The notes beneath the pieces are model-generated. The model did no database searches and was not told where the DNA came from. It saw nothing but the letters and a program-made list of their open reading frames with translations. From Klebsiella huaxiensis (GTDB lineage Bacteria; Pseudomonadota; Gammaproteobacteria; Enterobacterales; Enterobacteriaceae): a DNA stretch of 64,000 bases. Position 1 is the first letter of the stretch. Each line of letters starts with the position of its first letter. Of the stretch, positions 1-6,602 are shown piece by piece. The position numbers and the translations under genes are program-made. The DNA is taken from positions 1,426,001 to 1,490,000 of the forward strand of contig NZ_CP036175.1 of the NCBI RefSeq assembly GCF_003261575.2, given 5' to 3'.

Positions 1-39
1 GTTGACGGTGCCGTCGTCAACGATCAGGGCTAACGTCAT
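1..39 (-). CDS. Start of a YeeW-like (DUF5983) protein, cut by the window edge
   Basis: Only the first 13 codons are visible, reading MTLALIVDDGTVN on the minus strand. The ATG overlaps the stop codon of the CbtA-like toxin gene by one base (TAATG), so the two are probably translationally coupled. In Ag43/CP4-type islands the gene after the YeeV toxin is often yeeW (DUF5983), whose N-terminus has the same M-x-LAL pattern. The identification is inferred from position and a very short match. Confidence 0.4.
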   Translation of the reverse strand, partial: MTLALIVDDGTVN

Positions 40-413
40 TATTTCCCTCCGCTGAATCTGCCACCTGTGATGTCAGTAACGGTTTTATATCCCTTGCGGG
101 TCATCAGCCCGGTAGCCTTCCGGGCGCGGAGCATATCAATGCTACCGATAAACGGAGACTGCTCTTTCACGCTGAAGCCGTGACGGTCAGTACGTACCAG
201 GTCGTACTTTTCCACGATAAAATTCACCGCGTCACACAGTGAGATTCCCGCATCAATGTGCTTCTGGATCACTTCGTCGTTGCCAAACGGTGTGTCGTTC
301 AGCATCAGACCGTAGTGTTGTTTCAGCAGATACATCAGTAATTTTCGCCAGATTTCGACTGACGACAGACGTGACGATGCCGCCCTTTGAAGGGACAGGG
401 AATGTATTTGCAT
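39..413 (-). CDS. CbtA/YeeV/YkfI-family toxin of a type IV toxin-antitoxin system
   Basis: The protein has 124 residues, the usual length of the CbtA/YkfI/YpjF family. Family-typical stretches are HYGLMLNDTPF, IDAGISLCDAVNFIVEKY, LVRTDRHGF and ATGLMTRKGYKTV. Known members inhibit polymerisation of the cytoskeletal proteins MreB and FtsZ, so overproduction rounds or lyses cells; that role is family knowledge. The gene lies 49 bp downstream of the CbeA-like antitoxin gene, in the same direction, as in K-12 yeeU-yeeV. The N-terminal 20 residues differ from K-12 CbtA, but the rest is collinear and there is no frameshift. Confidence 0.88.
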   Translation of the reverse strand: MQIHSLSLQRAASSRLSSVEIWRKLLMYLLKQHYGLMLNDTPFGNDEVIQKHIDAGISLCDAVNFIVEKYDLVRTDRHGFSVKEQSPFIGSIDMLRARKATGLMTRKGYKTVTDITGGRFSGGK

Positions 414-462
414 GGTTTGCGCTCTTTGTTGGCTAGTTTGACTAAGGAAAAGCGTCCGGGGT

Positions 463-822
463 TTATTCGGTTGTTGCAGACGCCGGATAAATTACGATGT
501 ACAAATAACCGCAGGAGCCGAGTGTATCGGCCTCACATATCAGCCCTTTTACGTGGAGCGTGATGCAGCGCTGAATGCGGGGCGTGAGTTCGCTGCTGGC
601 CAGCATAAGCTCCATCTGCTTCATCAGTACCGGAAATACCTGGTCCAGATGGCGTAAATTTGCGTCATTAAATGTCCCGGCAATGCTGGCGCGGTCAGCA
701 AGGTAATGCAGGTGGTTACCCTCCTGTACCAGCCGTGCACCAAAACACGGCGTGATGTTGCGTCTGAGGCCCCACCAGGGTTCCGTGATGTTATGGTTGA
801 TTACACGGGTTGCTTTCTGCAT
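463..822 (-). CDS. CbeA/YeeU/YfjZ-family antitoxin (cytoskeleton-bundling-enhancing)
   Basis: The protein has 119 residues. The diagnostic segment begins PWWGLRRNITPCFGARLVQ and continues with EGNHLHYLADRA, as in YeeU, YfjZ and YagB. Antitoxins of this family act on the toxin's targets (promoting MreB/FtsZ bundling) rather than binding the toxin, which is why the system is classed as type IV. It sits directly upstream of the CbtA-like gene and downstream of the DUF987 gene in one leftward gene string. The start at 822 leaves 15 residues before the conserved PWWGL block. A slightly later start is possible but not needed. Confidence 0.88.
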   Translation of the reverse strand: MQKATRVINHNITEPWWGLRRNITPCFGARLVQEGNHLHYLADRASIAGTFNDANLRHLDQVFPVLMKQMELMLASSELTPRIQRCITLHVKGLICEADTLGSCGYLYIVIYPASATTE

Positions 823-844
823 GTAAGTACTCCTTAACGGTAAG

Positions 845-1066
845 TCAGTTCAGGATGACGCTGCGCAGGATCACATACGGACCATTGCGGTCCTGTCGGC
901 GTTCAGCAAACACGGCCAGCACACCCCGGATATCCTGCACTTCCCTGCCGCGGTAATGGCAGATACTGCCGGACCACTTATATTTCCCGGTACAGAAACG
1001 AAACAGCCGGGACTCAGAATGCTGGCGGTATATCGCCATTGCCTGACGTTTGCTGATGATTTTCAT
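845..1066 (-). CDS. YeeT/YpjJ-like small protein (DUF987)
   Basis: This is a 73-residue protein starting MKIISKRQAMAIYRQH and ending YVILRSVILN, a strong match in length and sequence to the DUF987 family (YeeT, YpjJ, YkfH). I chose the ATG at 1064-1066, preceded by GAGAGAATTAC, over a longer frame starting at 1102. The family has no established function. It always lies between the RadC-like gene and the YeeU-type antitoxin in these islands, as here. Confidence 0.85.
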   Translation of the reverse strand: MKIISKRQAMAIYRQHSESRLFRFCTGKYKWSGSICHYRGREVQDIRGVLAVFAERRQDRNGPYVILRSVILN

Positions 1067-1079
1067 CGTAATTCTCTCC

Positions 1080-1562
1080 CTAAAGCCAGCCACGCTCGGC
1101 AAACGAGACGATGTCCATGCCTCCCACGACCAGATGGTCCAGCAGGCAGATATCCACGAGTTTAAGTGCCTGTTTCAGATGGTCAGTGAGCAGTCGGTCG
1201 GCATGGCCGGGTTCCGCATAACCTGAAGGATGATTGTGTGAAAGTACGATGGCAGCCGCATTGTGTTTCAGTGCTGCCTTTATCACTTCACGGGGATGTA
1301 CCTGCGTATGGTTGATGGTGCCGGTGAAGAGCGTTTCATGAGCAATAAGACGATGCTGGTTATCAAGGAAGAGCGCCATGAAGACTTCACGCTCCAGCGT
1401 GGTGAGCTGCAGACGGAGCCAGTCACGGACCGCCTGGCAGGAGATGAATGCCTCGCCGGGTTCGCGTAACTGGCGTTCCAGCAGGGTCAGTGCGCGTCTG
1501 ATGGTGCGCTGTGCGGTGGGAGATATTTCCCCGCTGTCGGGGGGACACGTGGTGGTATTCAT
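1080..1562 (-). CDS. RadC-like JAMM/MPN+ domain protein (YeeS/YfjY type)
   Basis: The protein has 160 residues. A JAMM metalloprotease-type motif is visible as H109-x-H111-PSG with D122 (SHNHPSGYAEPGHAD). The catalytic-type residues are therefore intact. This short RadC form (YeeS, YfjY, YkfG) is typical of integrated islands; chromosomal RadC is longer with an N-terminal HhH region. Its biochemical role is not established, and the old repair assignment of RadC has been questioned. The start codon overlaps the stop of the preceding small gene (ATGA), implying coupled translation. The DUF987 gene follows after 13 bp. Confidence 0.87.
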   Translation of the reverse strand: MNTTTCPPDSGEISPTAQRTIRRALTLLERQLREPGEAFISCQAVRDWLRLQLTTLEREVFMALFLDNQHRLIAHETLFTGTINHTQVHPREVIKAALKHNAAAIVLSHNHPSGYAEPGHADRLLTDHLKQALKLVDICLLDHLVVGGMDIVSFAERGWL

Positions 1563-1792
1563 TTGCTTTTCCTGTCGGTTGACGCGTCGGGCGCAGATGT
1601 GTTGTACAGTTTCACGGCAACGACGAACCCGTCGTGCAGGGATTTAAACCATGACCAGATATGGAAGAGAGGGGTACCTGTCGGGAAATGCAGGAAGGGT
1701 TCGTCGGTCACAAGGTCACCGTCCTCATCCCCGACCGTTGTTTTCCCCAGCGCATACCACAGGTTATTAAGGTGAGACAGTTCATACGGCAT
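1559..1792 (-). CDS. Small island protein of unknown function
   Basis: A 77-residue protein is read from MPYELSHLNNLWYALG to a lysine-rich tail. I prefer this internal Met to the longer frame starting at 1858, because the extra 22 residues overlap the upstream antirestriction gene. The stop codon overlaps the ATG of the RadC-like gene by 4 bases, which supports it as a real gene in the operon. Residues 18-62 are acidic then aromatic (HFPTGTPLFHIWSWFKSL). I do not recognise a family. Related small ORFs are often found between klcA and radC in such islands, from general knowledge. Confidence 0.6.
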   Translation of the reverse strand: MPYELSHLNNLWYALGKTTVGDEDGDLVTDEPFLHFPTGTPLFHIWSWFKSLHDGFVVAVKLYNTSAPDASTDRKSK

Positions 1793-1802
1793 GGCGGAAC
1801 GC

Positions 1803-2282
1803 TCAGTCGATAATGCGCATGATGGCGCTGCATTCCGGGTGATGCAGCGCATAGTCACGCAGGCGCCAGTAATGCTCCGTCATGGCGTCGCATTCTGTGC
1901 GGCATGCATGATGACTGTAAGCGATAAGACAGACCGCAATCCCTGCAGCTTCGGCGCTCATGTTTGCGGCGTTGCCATTCATGGTGTTGAACAGCGACCA
2001 GAAGGCATCGTTGTCCGTTTCCGGAGCCATGAAGGCCCCGCCGTTGCTGAGAGTATAAAAATTCCAGATACCGCCGCTGTAGTCAGCGCAGAACCGGTCT
2101 ATCCACGCAAAGACCTGCGGTTCAAGGGTTATCCACTGCGGGATGTTGCCAAAGTGCTGCGGCCAGAATTCCACACGCTGTTCGTCCGGTACGGGCGTGG
2201 CTGCCAGAGCAGGTGCAGAACCGTTATCGCCAGCCTGCAGAGGTCGCTGATGGTTATCGTTAATATTAATAATGTCGGTAAT
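1803..2282 (-). CDS. KlcA/YafX/YfjX-family antirestriction protein
   Basis: The conserved body (VEFWPQHFGNIPQW, YSGGIWNFYTLSNGGAFMAP, YSHHACRTECDAMTEHY) identifies a KlcA-type antirestriction protein. Such proteins protect incoming DNA against type I restriction. The start is odd. The first standard initiation codon in frame is a GTG at 2172-2174, directly before EFWPQHF, which would remove the usual N-terminal extension (TPVPDEQR is visible upstream). No ATG, GTG or TTG lies in the upstream frame. An ATT at 2280-2282, 8 bases after an AAGGA Shine-Dalgarno at 2291-2295, would give a 159-residue protein starting (M)TDIININDNHQ. I annotate that start tentatively. If ATT is not used, the gene is shortened or inactive. 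Confidence 0.75.
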   Translation of the reverse strand: MTDIININDNHQRPLQAGDNGSAPALAATPVPDEQRVEFWPQHFGNIPQWITLEPQVFAWIDRFCADYSGGIWNFYTLSNGGAFMAPETDNDAFWSLFNTMNGNAANMSAEAAGIAVCLIAYSHHACRTECDAMTEHYWRLRDYALHHPECSAIMRIID

Positions 2283-2360
2283 GTTAATTTTCCTTATGCA
2301 TGGAGATGTTGAATGGAAGTGTCGGGCCGGGGATTGATTTCGGTGGCGGGGCGCGGGTGA

Positions 2361-3182
2361 TTACCTGTCCAACAGGTTCAGCATGTTCTCCGCCATCACC
2401 CAGAGCGCACGGTTTAACTTAACGTCTCCATCAATCCCGTTTACTGCGCGGGTGTGGGTACGTTTACCCTGCGCGGTACGGCCACTTAGCCCGCCTTTCA
2501 GCAGGTTTTCCTGAATGCGCTGGTAAGTGGTCCACAGGTCATCGCTCTCGTCCTGCCGGCGGCGGGGTGCAAGAATTTGCGCTTCGGTTACTGGCTGGTA
2601 CTCTTCCCCAAAACGGTATGTCAGCGCCGCTGTAGCCAGTGCATGTTGTGCGGGTGACGGGAGTTGCAGGGACTGCATGGCGTCACGTTTCTCTTCCACC
2701 CGGTCAAAGACGCTGAGAACCTCATAGGCCCCCTCAATCACCTTCCCGACAACGTCGCCCCTGTGTGGCACGCGGATCTCGCCGAACGACTGTCCGCAAA
2801 CGAGCGAATTGGTGCAGACGCTTCGGAATATTCCCGGCAGTAACTGAAAACTTGATGCGCCATCGTGCGAATTCAGAATGATGATTTCCGGTACCTGCTG
2901 ACCGTTTATCTGACCGGCACGACGCAGGCGCAGCATATGCTTTGTATGTTCCCGTCGGCTCTGGTCGCGCACTCGTGACTGACAGGCAAAGAATGGCTGG
3001 AACCCTTCACGTTTAAGGTTCTCCAGCAGGGTAATAGTGGGTATGTAGGTGTACTTTTCGCTTCTGGAGTCGTGCTTGTCTTCCCCGAAGACGCTGGGGA
3101 CATGTTGCATCAGTTCTTCGTGGGTTAAGGGACGGTCACGGCGAATCTGGTTCACCCGACCAAAACGGCTGGCTAATCGCAT
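2361..3182 (-). CDS. DUF932 protein, YfjQ/YafZ-like
   Basis: The protein has 273 residues, the same length as K-12 YfjQ, starting MRLASRFGRVNQIRRDRPLT. Strong family blocks include SRSEKYTYIPTI, FFACQSRVRD, ILNSHDGASSFQLLPG, CTNSLVCG and GEIRVPHRGD. The DUF932 family is common on plasmids and islands. Its function is not established. It is downstream of an intrinsic terminator at 3225-3253 and so probably has its own promoter around 3183-3225. The antirestriction gene follows in the same direction. Confidence 0.85.
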   Translation of the reverse strand: MRLASRFGRVNQIRRDRPLTHEELMQHVPSVFGEDKHDSRSEKYTYIPTITLLENLKREGFQPFFACQSRVRDQSRREHTKHMLRLRRAGQINGQQVPEIIILNSHDGASSFQLLPGIFRSVCTNSLVCGQSFGEIRVPHRGDVVGKVIEGAYEVLSVFDRVEEKRDAMQSLQLPSPAQHALATAALTYRFGEEYQPVTEAQILAPRRRQDESDDLWTTYQRIQENLLKGGLSGRTAQGKRTHTRAVNGIDGDVKLNRALWVMAENMLNLLDR

Positions 3183-3224
3183 AGTTGATTCCTCATCTGA
3201 TTAATCTGAAGGCGTAAAAGCAAA

Positions 3225-3253
3225 AGCCCCTGCTCCGTGAGGAGGCAGGGGCT
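3225..3253 (-). terminator. Intrinsic terminator after the small membrane protein gene
   Basis: On the minus strand a GC-rich hairpin (AGCCCCTGCC, loop, GGAGCAGGGGCT, with one bulge) is followed by TTTTGC-TTTT. It lies 36 bp beyond the stop codon of the 3289-3501 gene and separates it from the DUF932 gene. Confidence 0.75.
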
Positions 3254-3288
3254 GGATGTGTTGTTCTCAATGAACGGATAGGGCGGGA

Positions 3289-3501
3289 TTACAGCGTATC
3301 CAGAATCTTCAGTATCTGCGCCATCAGGGCGGTGATAAGTGCAGTGACCAGCAACGTGACCGCTTCCCGGGCTGTATCAATGCTGCTGTCATCGTAGCCT
3401 GCCTGACGCAGACGAATTTCAATAAATTGACGGGCCTGATGCCCGCCGCACCAGGTCAGTGCCTGGGCCAAGGTCGTCACCAGCATTTTCAGAAAGGTCA
3501 T
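3289..3501 (-). CDS. Small island protein with a C-terminal hydrophobic helix (YpjK-like position)
   Basis: A 70-residue protein, MTFLKMLVTTLAQALTW to the end. Residues 1-16 are hydrophobic, the middle is basic (ARQFIEIRLRQAGYDD), and residues 47-67 form a hydrophobic helix (AVTLLVTALITALMAQILKI) that could be a membrane segment. It occupies the place of ypjK in the CP4-57 gene order (between yfjQ and yfjS). No function is known and I do not recognise a domain. A terminator follows it. Confidence 0.6.
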   Translation of the reverse strand: MTFLKMLVTTLAQALTWCGGHQARQFIEIRLRQAGYDDSSIDTAREAVTLLVTALITALMAQILKILDTL

Positions 3502-3586
3502 AGGATTTACTCTGGACTGCGCAGCGGCAGCCCATTGGTCATGTGGAATTTTTTAGGTTGGGAAACGTTAATCAGGGGCGGGGGAC

Positions 3587-3946
3587 TCAGTGGTAAGTGT
3601 AACGCCATCCCCCCTTATCAGTAGTGACGACGACTTCTGAAGCCACGCAGTTATTATAAAAACTCACGCTGACGGACTGCCCGTAACGCAGGCTAGCAGG
3701 CAAAATAGTTTCTTTATTGCTGGAGTACAGATATTTCTGGTTGGCAATGCGACAGTTTCCCCGGTTCACGTCAATATTTTCGACTTTCACGGTGTTATCC
3801 AGTGCAGTGACCACGACCGTGACGTAGCGTGTTCCGGCAGGGTGAACCTGATTACTGGTCTCCACTTTGATGGATGGCGTTGGCTCTGCCAGCGCCAGGG
3901 CTGACAGTGCAAACAGTGCGGGCACCAGCATGTGTTTAAATTTCAT
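3587..3946 (-). CDS. Exported IrmA-like small protein
   Basis: The protein has 119 residues with a clear Sec signal peptide (MKFKHMLVPALFALSALALA, cleavage probably before EPTP). The mature part is about 99 residues of predicted beta structure, with blocks NQVHPAGTRYVTVVVTALD, VNRGNC and LRYGQSVSVSF, and two cysteines (in RGNC and NNC) that could form a disulfide. These features resemble IrmA, the small secreted immunoglobulin-like/fibronectin-III-like protein of uropathogenic E. coli that mimics interleukin receptors. IrmA genes occur beside Ag43-type islands. I infer the relationship from remembered family features, so interleukin binding should not be assumed. Confidence 0.6.
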   Translation of the reverse strand: MKFKHMLVPALFALSALALAEPTPSIKVETSNQVHPAGTRYVTVVVTALDNTVKVENIDVNRGNCRIANQKYLYSSNKETILPASLRYGQSVSVSFYNNCVASEVVVTTDKGGWRYTYH

Positions 3947-4000
3947 AAACTGTTCCTTTTAAAAATAACGTAATCAACAGGTATTAAATTCAGATGCAGG

Positions 4001-4465
4001 CTAGAGTGCATCTTTACCCACGCAGCCGTGGGTCCCGAATACTGGCAATACCTTTGCTGCCCCAGCCAGCGTGAATGTGGCATCCTTAACACCGTCTCCG
4101 GTTACTGAGACCTGTTTGCCATTACGTAGCTGACCCCAGGCCAGCGCCAGGTTATTACCGCCCACTCGACTGCCAGATTCGCTGATGTCGATGGGGGCTC
4201 CACCGTCGATACTGACCTGAAGGTTTTTATCTTCATCCATACTGACCTGATGCCCGCTGGCGTCAGTGAATATGACCGTGGCCGGTTGCGAGCCGTAATC
4301 CTCACAGGTCAGAGACAGTTGCGATTGACTTTCCCCATTGATAACAAACTCTGATACTCCCTGGCCCCAGCCCCGGGTCCAGGTGGTTTGATTACCGAAG
4401 GCCATTGCCACTGCCGGTACCAGCGCACAGGTCAGTAGTAAAGGGTGAATCATTTTTCTGTTCAT
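4001..4465 (-). CDS. Exported island protein of unknown function (YfjT-like position)
   Basis: The protein has 154 residues with a signal peptide (MNRKMIHPLLLTCALVPAVAMA, cleaved before FGNQ). The mature protein has two cysteines, at LTCEDYG and at HGCVGKDAL near the C-terminus, which probably form a disulfide in the periplasm or outside the cell. The rest is rich in beta-type sequence. The next gene leftward is the IrmA-like protein, and the spacing of about 55 bp suggests co-transcription. CP4-57 has two exported proteins (yfjS, yfjT) in the same position. No function is known. Confidence 0.65.
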   Translation of the reverse strand: MNRKMIHPLLLTCALVPAVAMAFGNQTTWTRGWGQGVSEFVINGESQSQLSLTCEDYGSQPATVIFTDASGHQVSMDEDKNLQVSIDGGAPIDISESGSRVGGNNLALAWGQLRNGKQVSVTGDGVKDATFTLAGAAKVLPVFGTHGCVGKDAL

Positions 4466-4741
4466 TTTTGTGCACCTCTGGTTTTCGTAAAACGCTACCC
4501 GGAAAGGGTATCTGCATGTTTTTTAGTAGAAGACAGACAGTCATAAGCATCCCGTTGGGATTTTATAGCTGCAAAAAAGAGGGGATAACGATGAAATTCG
4601 ATCGAACCGATCGACAAAATTGATCGTGGTTCAGTAAATATATTTACCGTAAACCTCGCCCGAGTTTATCGATGGTCCGGTTTCACTTCGGAAGGGTGAT
4701 ATATATCTGAGATTTTATTGAACACAGGCTGAGGAAATGCA
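4466..4741. other. Intergenic region with short palindromes, no gene seen
   Basis: This 276-bp stretch separates the exported-protein gene from the orphan gene upstream. It is AT-rich with several GATCG steps around 4597-4628 (TTCGATCGAACCGATCGACA, followed by TTGATCG). Spaced imperfect palindromes of this kind could be an operator for the leftward genes. I see no convincing reading frame: the short rightward frame at 4405-4623 starts inside the signal-peptide region of the opposite gene. Confidence 0.35.
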
Positions 4742-5347
4742 TCACTGAGGCGGTATGGCGCAGACACCGTCCTCTGTGACAGGAGGAACACTAAAAAAGC
4801 GGTTATAGAAGAGATTACAGGCTCTGTGGTCGCTGGTGTCAATGTGAAAATATTTTGCCATGTACTGGCTGAGTATATGCTGAAATTCGTCGTAGATTTG
4901 TTGAGACCCCCGCTTGTGCTTCACCCTGATTTCATCGACTAAACGATAACATTGCTCCAGCAGGTGGTCGGCGTCGCCGTTCAGCAACGCATGAAACGCG
5001 GCAACGGCAAATAATTCATTCGCAGGCCCGGCATTAAGCCAGACGCTGACTTCGGTACAAACCAGCGTTTCCCATAGTGACATCAAATTCAGGCGTAAGG
5101 CTTCCTCTTTTAACAGACGGGTTAGTGGAGGGAATGCGTAAATATCAGTGTCAAATAGCCTGCGTGACAGACTTAAATCAGCAAAGGCAAGATGCTTAAC
5201 TCCGTACAATGCTTCCTGTACAGCATCTGAACCGTATTTATCCGTTAACGCTTTCAGTAAGGTCGATTTAACCGGTTGAGGTGTTTCCATTGCTTTTATG
5301 CCACTCAGCACTCCTGACTGACAGCAGGGGATAAAATCCTTCATCAT
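4742..5347 (-). CDS. Uncharacterised helical protein next to the IS
   Basis: The open frame runs from inside the IS to 4742, but the residues contributed by IS sequence (5407-5572) are not native. Two native start regions remain: MMKDFIPCC (5342-5347, used here, 201 residues) and METPQPVKS (5288-5290, 182 residues). Neither has a strong Shine-Dalgarno. The protein looks alpha-helical with no membrane segment and no signal peptide. I do not recognise a family. The IS lies 56 bp upstream of the longer start, so it may have removed or replaced the native promoter. If the IS is excised in silico the frame stays open into the antisense of the TerB gene without another Met. Confidence 0.5.
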   Translation of the reverse strand: MMKDFIPCCQSGVLSGIKAMETPQPVKSTLLKALTDKYGSDAVQEALYGVKHLAFADLSLSRRLFDTDIYAFPPLTRLLKEEALRLNLMSLWETLVCTEVSVWLNAGPANELFAVAAFHALLNGDADHLLEQCYRLVDEIRVKHKRGSQQIYDEFQHILSQYMAKYFHIDTSDHRACNLFYNRFFSVPPVTEDGVCAIPPQ

Positions 5348-5406
5348 CCGGTTTATAGCAGCAGGTGCGATGATAATGTTTCTGGCGATATTTGCACCGC
5401 CCTTAG

Positions 5407-6602
5407 GGAAGGTGCGAATAAGCAGGTCATTTCTTCCCAAGCTGACTCGCTGATTAAAATTTCGCGGATCTGGGCCGATTTTTTTCCCGCAAACACATCG
5501 AATCAGCCTATTTAGGCTATTTTTTCCACCATTTCTGGCGTTATTTCCGGTTTTTACTGAGATCTCTCCCACTGACGTATCATTTGGTCCACCCGAAACA
5601 GGTTGGCCAGGGTGAATAACATCGCCAGTTGGTTATCGTTTTTCAGCAGCCCCTTGTATCTGGCTTTCACGAAGCCGAACTGCCGCTTGATGATGCGAAA
5701 CGGGTGCTCCACCCTGGCACGGATGCTGGCTTTCATGTATTCGATGTTGATGGCCGTTTTGTTCTTGCGCGGATGCTGCTTCAAGGTTTTTACCCTGCCG
5801 GGACGCTCGGCGATCAGCCAGTCCACATCCACCTCGGCCAGCTCCTCGCGCTGTGGCGCTCCTTGGTAGCCGGCATCGGCTGAGACAAATTGCTCCTCTC
5901 CATGAAGCAGATTACCCAGCTGATTGAGGTCATGCTCGTTGGCCGCGGTGGTGACCAGGCTGTGGGTCAGGCCACTCTTGGCATCGACACCAATGTGGGC
6001 CTTCATGCCAAAGTGCCACTGATTGCCTTTCTTGGTCTGATGCATCTCCGGATCGCGTTGCTGCTCATTGTTCTTGGTAGAGCTGGGTGCCTCAATGATG
6101 GTGGCATCCACCAAAGTGCCTTGGGTCATCATGACGCCTGCTTCGGCCAGCCAGCGATTGATGGTCTTGAACAATTGACGGGCCAGTTGATGCTGCTCGA
6201 GCAGGTGGCGGAAATTCATGATGGTGGTGCGATCCGGCAGGGCGCTATCCAGGGATAATCGGGCAAACAGGCGCATGGAGGCGATTTCGTACAGGGCATC
6301 TTCCATGGCACCGTCGCTCAGGTTGTACCAATGCTGCATGCAGTGAATACGCAGCATGGTCTCCAGCGGATAGGGCCGTCGGCCATTGCCCGCCTTGGGA
6401 TAAAACGGCTCGATGACAGCGGTCATATTCTGCCATGGCAGAATCTGCTCCATGCGGGAGAGGAAAATCTCTTTTCGGGTCTGACGGCGCTTAGTGCTGA
6501 ATTCACTATCGGCGAAGGTGAGTTGATGGCTCATGATGTCCCTCTGGGATGCGCTCCGGATGAATATGATGATCTCATATCAGGAACTTGTTCGCACCTT
6601 CC
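5407..6602 (-). mobile_element. Complete ISKpn26/IS5-family insertion sequence (1196 bp)
   Basis: Both ends are intact. The left end reads GGAAGGTGCGAATAAG (5407-5422) and the right end is its imperfect inverse, CTTGTTCGCACCTTCC (6587-6602). The element is flanked by the 4-bp direct repeat TTAG (5403-5406 and 6603-6606), which fits the YTAR target preference of IS5. The length of 1196 bp fits ISKpn26. It carries one transposase gene on the minus strand. The insertion lies at the 5' end of the TerB-domain gene of a defence operon. Intact ends, target repeat and transposase suggest a recent arrival. Confidence 0.95.
5554..6534 (-). CDS. IS5-family transposase (DDE type)
   Basis: The 326-residue protein begins MSHQLTFADSEFSTKRRQTR and is nearly identical to IS5/ISKpn26 transposases throughout, so the enzyme is probably active. 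The DDE catalytic core is recognisable: GTLVDATIIEAPSS (first Asp), HIGVDAKSG, SADAGYQGAPQR (second Asp), and a C-terminal RARVEHPFRIIKRQFGF segment carrying the Glu. It cuts and joins the element's inverted repeats. It reads leftward, opposite to the defence operon that begins at the right end of the IS. Confidence 0.97.
   Translation of the reverse strand: MSHQLTFADSEFSTKRRQTRKEIFLSRMEQILPWQNMTAVIEPFYPKAGNGRRPYPLETMLRIHCMQHWYNLSDGAMEDALYEIASMRLFARLSLDSALPDRTTIMNFRHLLEQHQLARQLFKTINRWLAEAGVMMTQGTLVDATIIEAPSSTKNNEQQRDPEMHQTKKGNQWHFGMKAHIGVDAKSGLTHSLVTTAANEHDLNQLGNLLHGEEQFVSADAGYQGAPQREELAEVDVDWLIAERPGRVKTLKQHPRKNKTAINIEYMKASIRARVEHPFRIIKRQFGFVKARYKGLLKNDNQLAMLFTLANLFRVDQMIRQWERSQ

Noticed and set aside
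1791..2312. Rightward frame of 173 codons across the antirestriction gene
   Set aside because: It is antisense to the well-conserved KlcA-like protein and has no recognisable sequence.
4405..4623. Rightward 72-codon frame overlapping the exported-protein gene
   Set aside because: It starts opposite the signal-peptide codons, lacks a ribosome-binding site and resembles no known protein.
5603..6258. Rightward frames inside the IS
   Set aside because: They are antisense to the transposase. IS5-type elements show such frames, but there is no evidence here that they are expressed.
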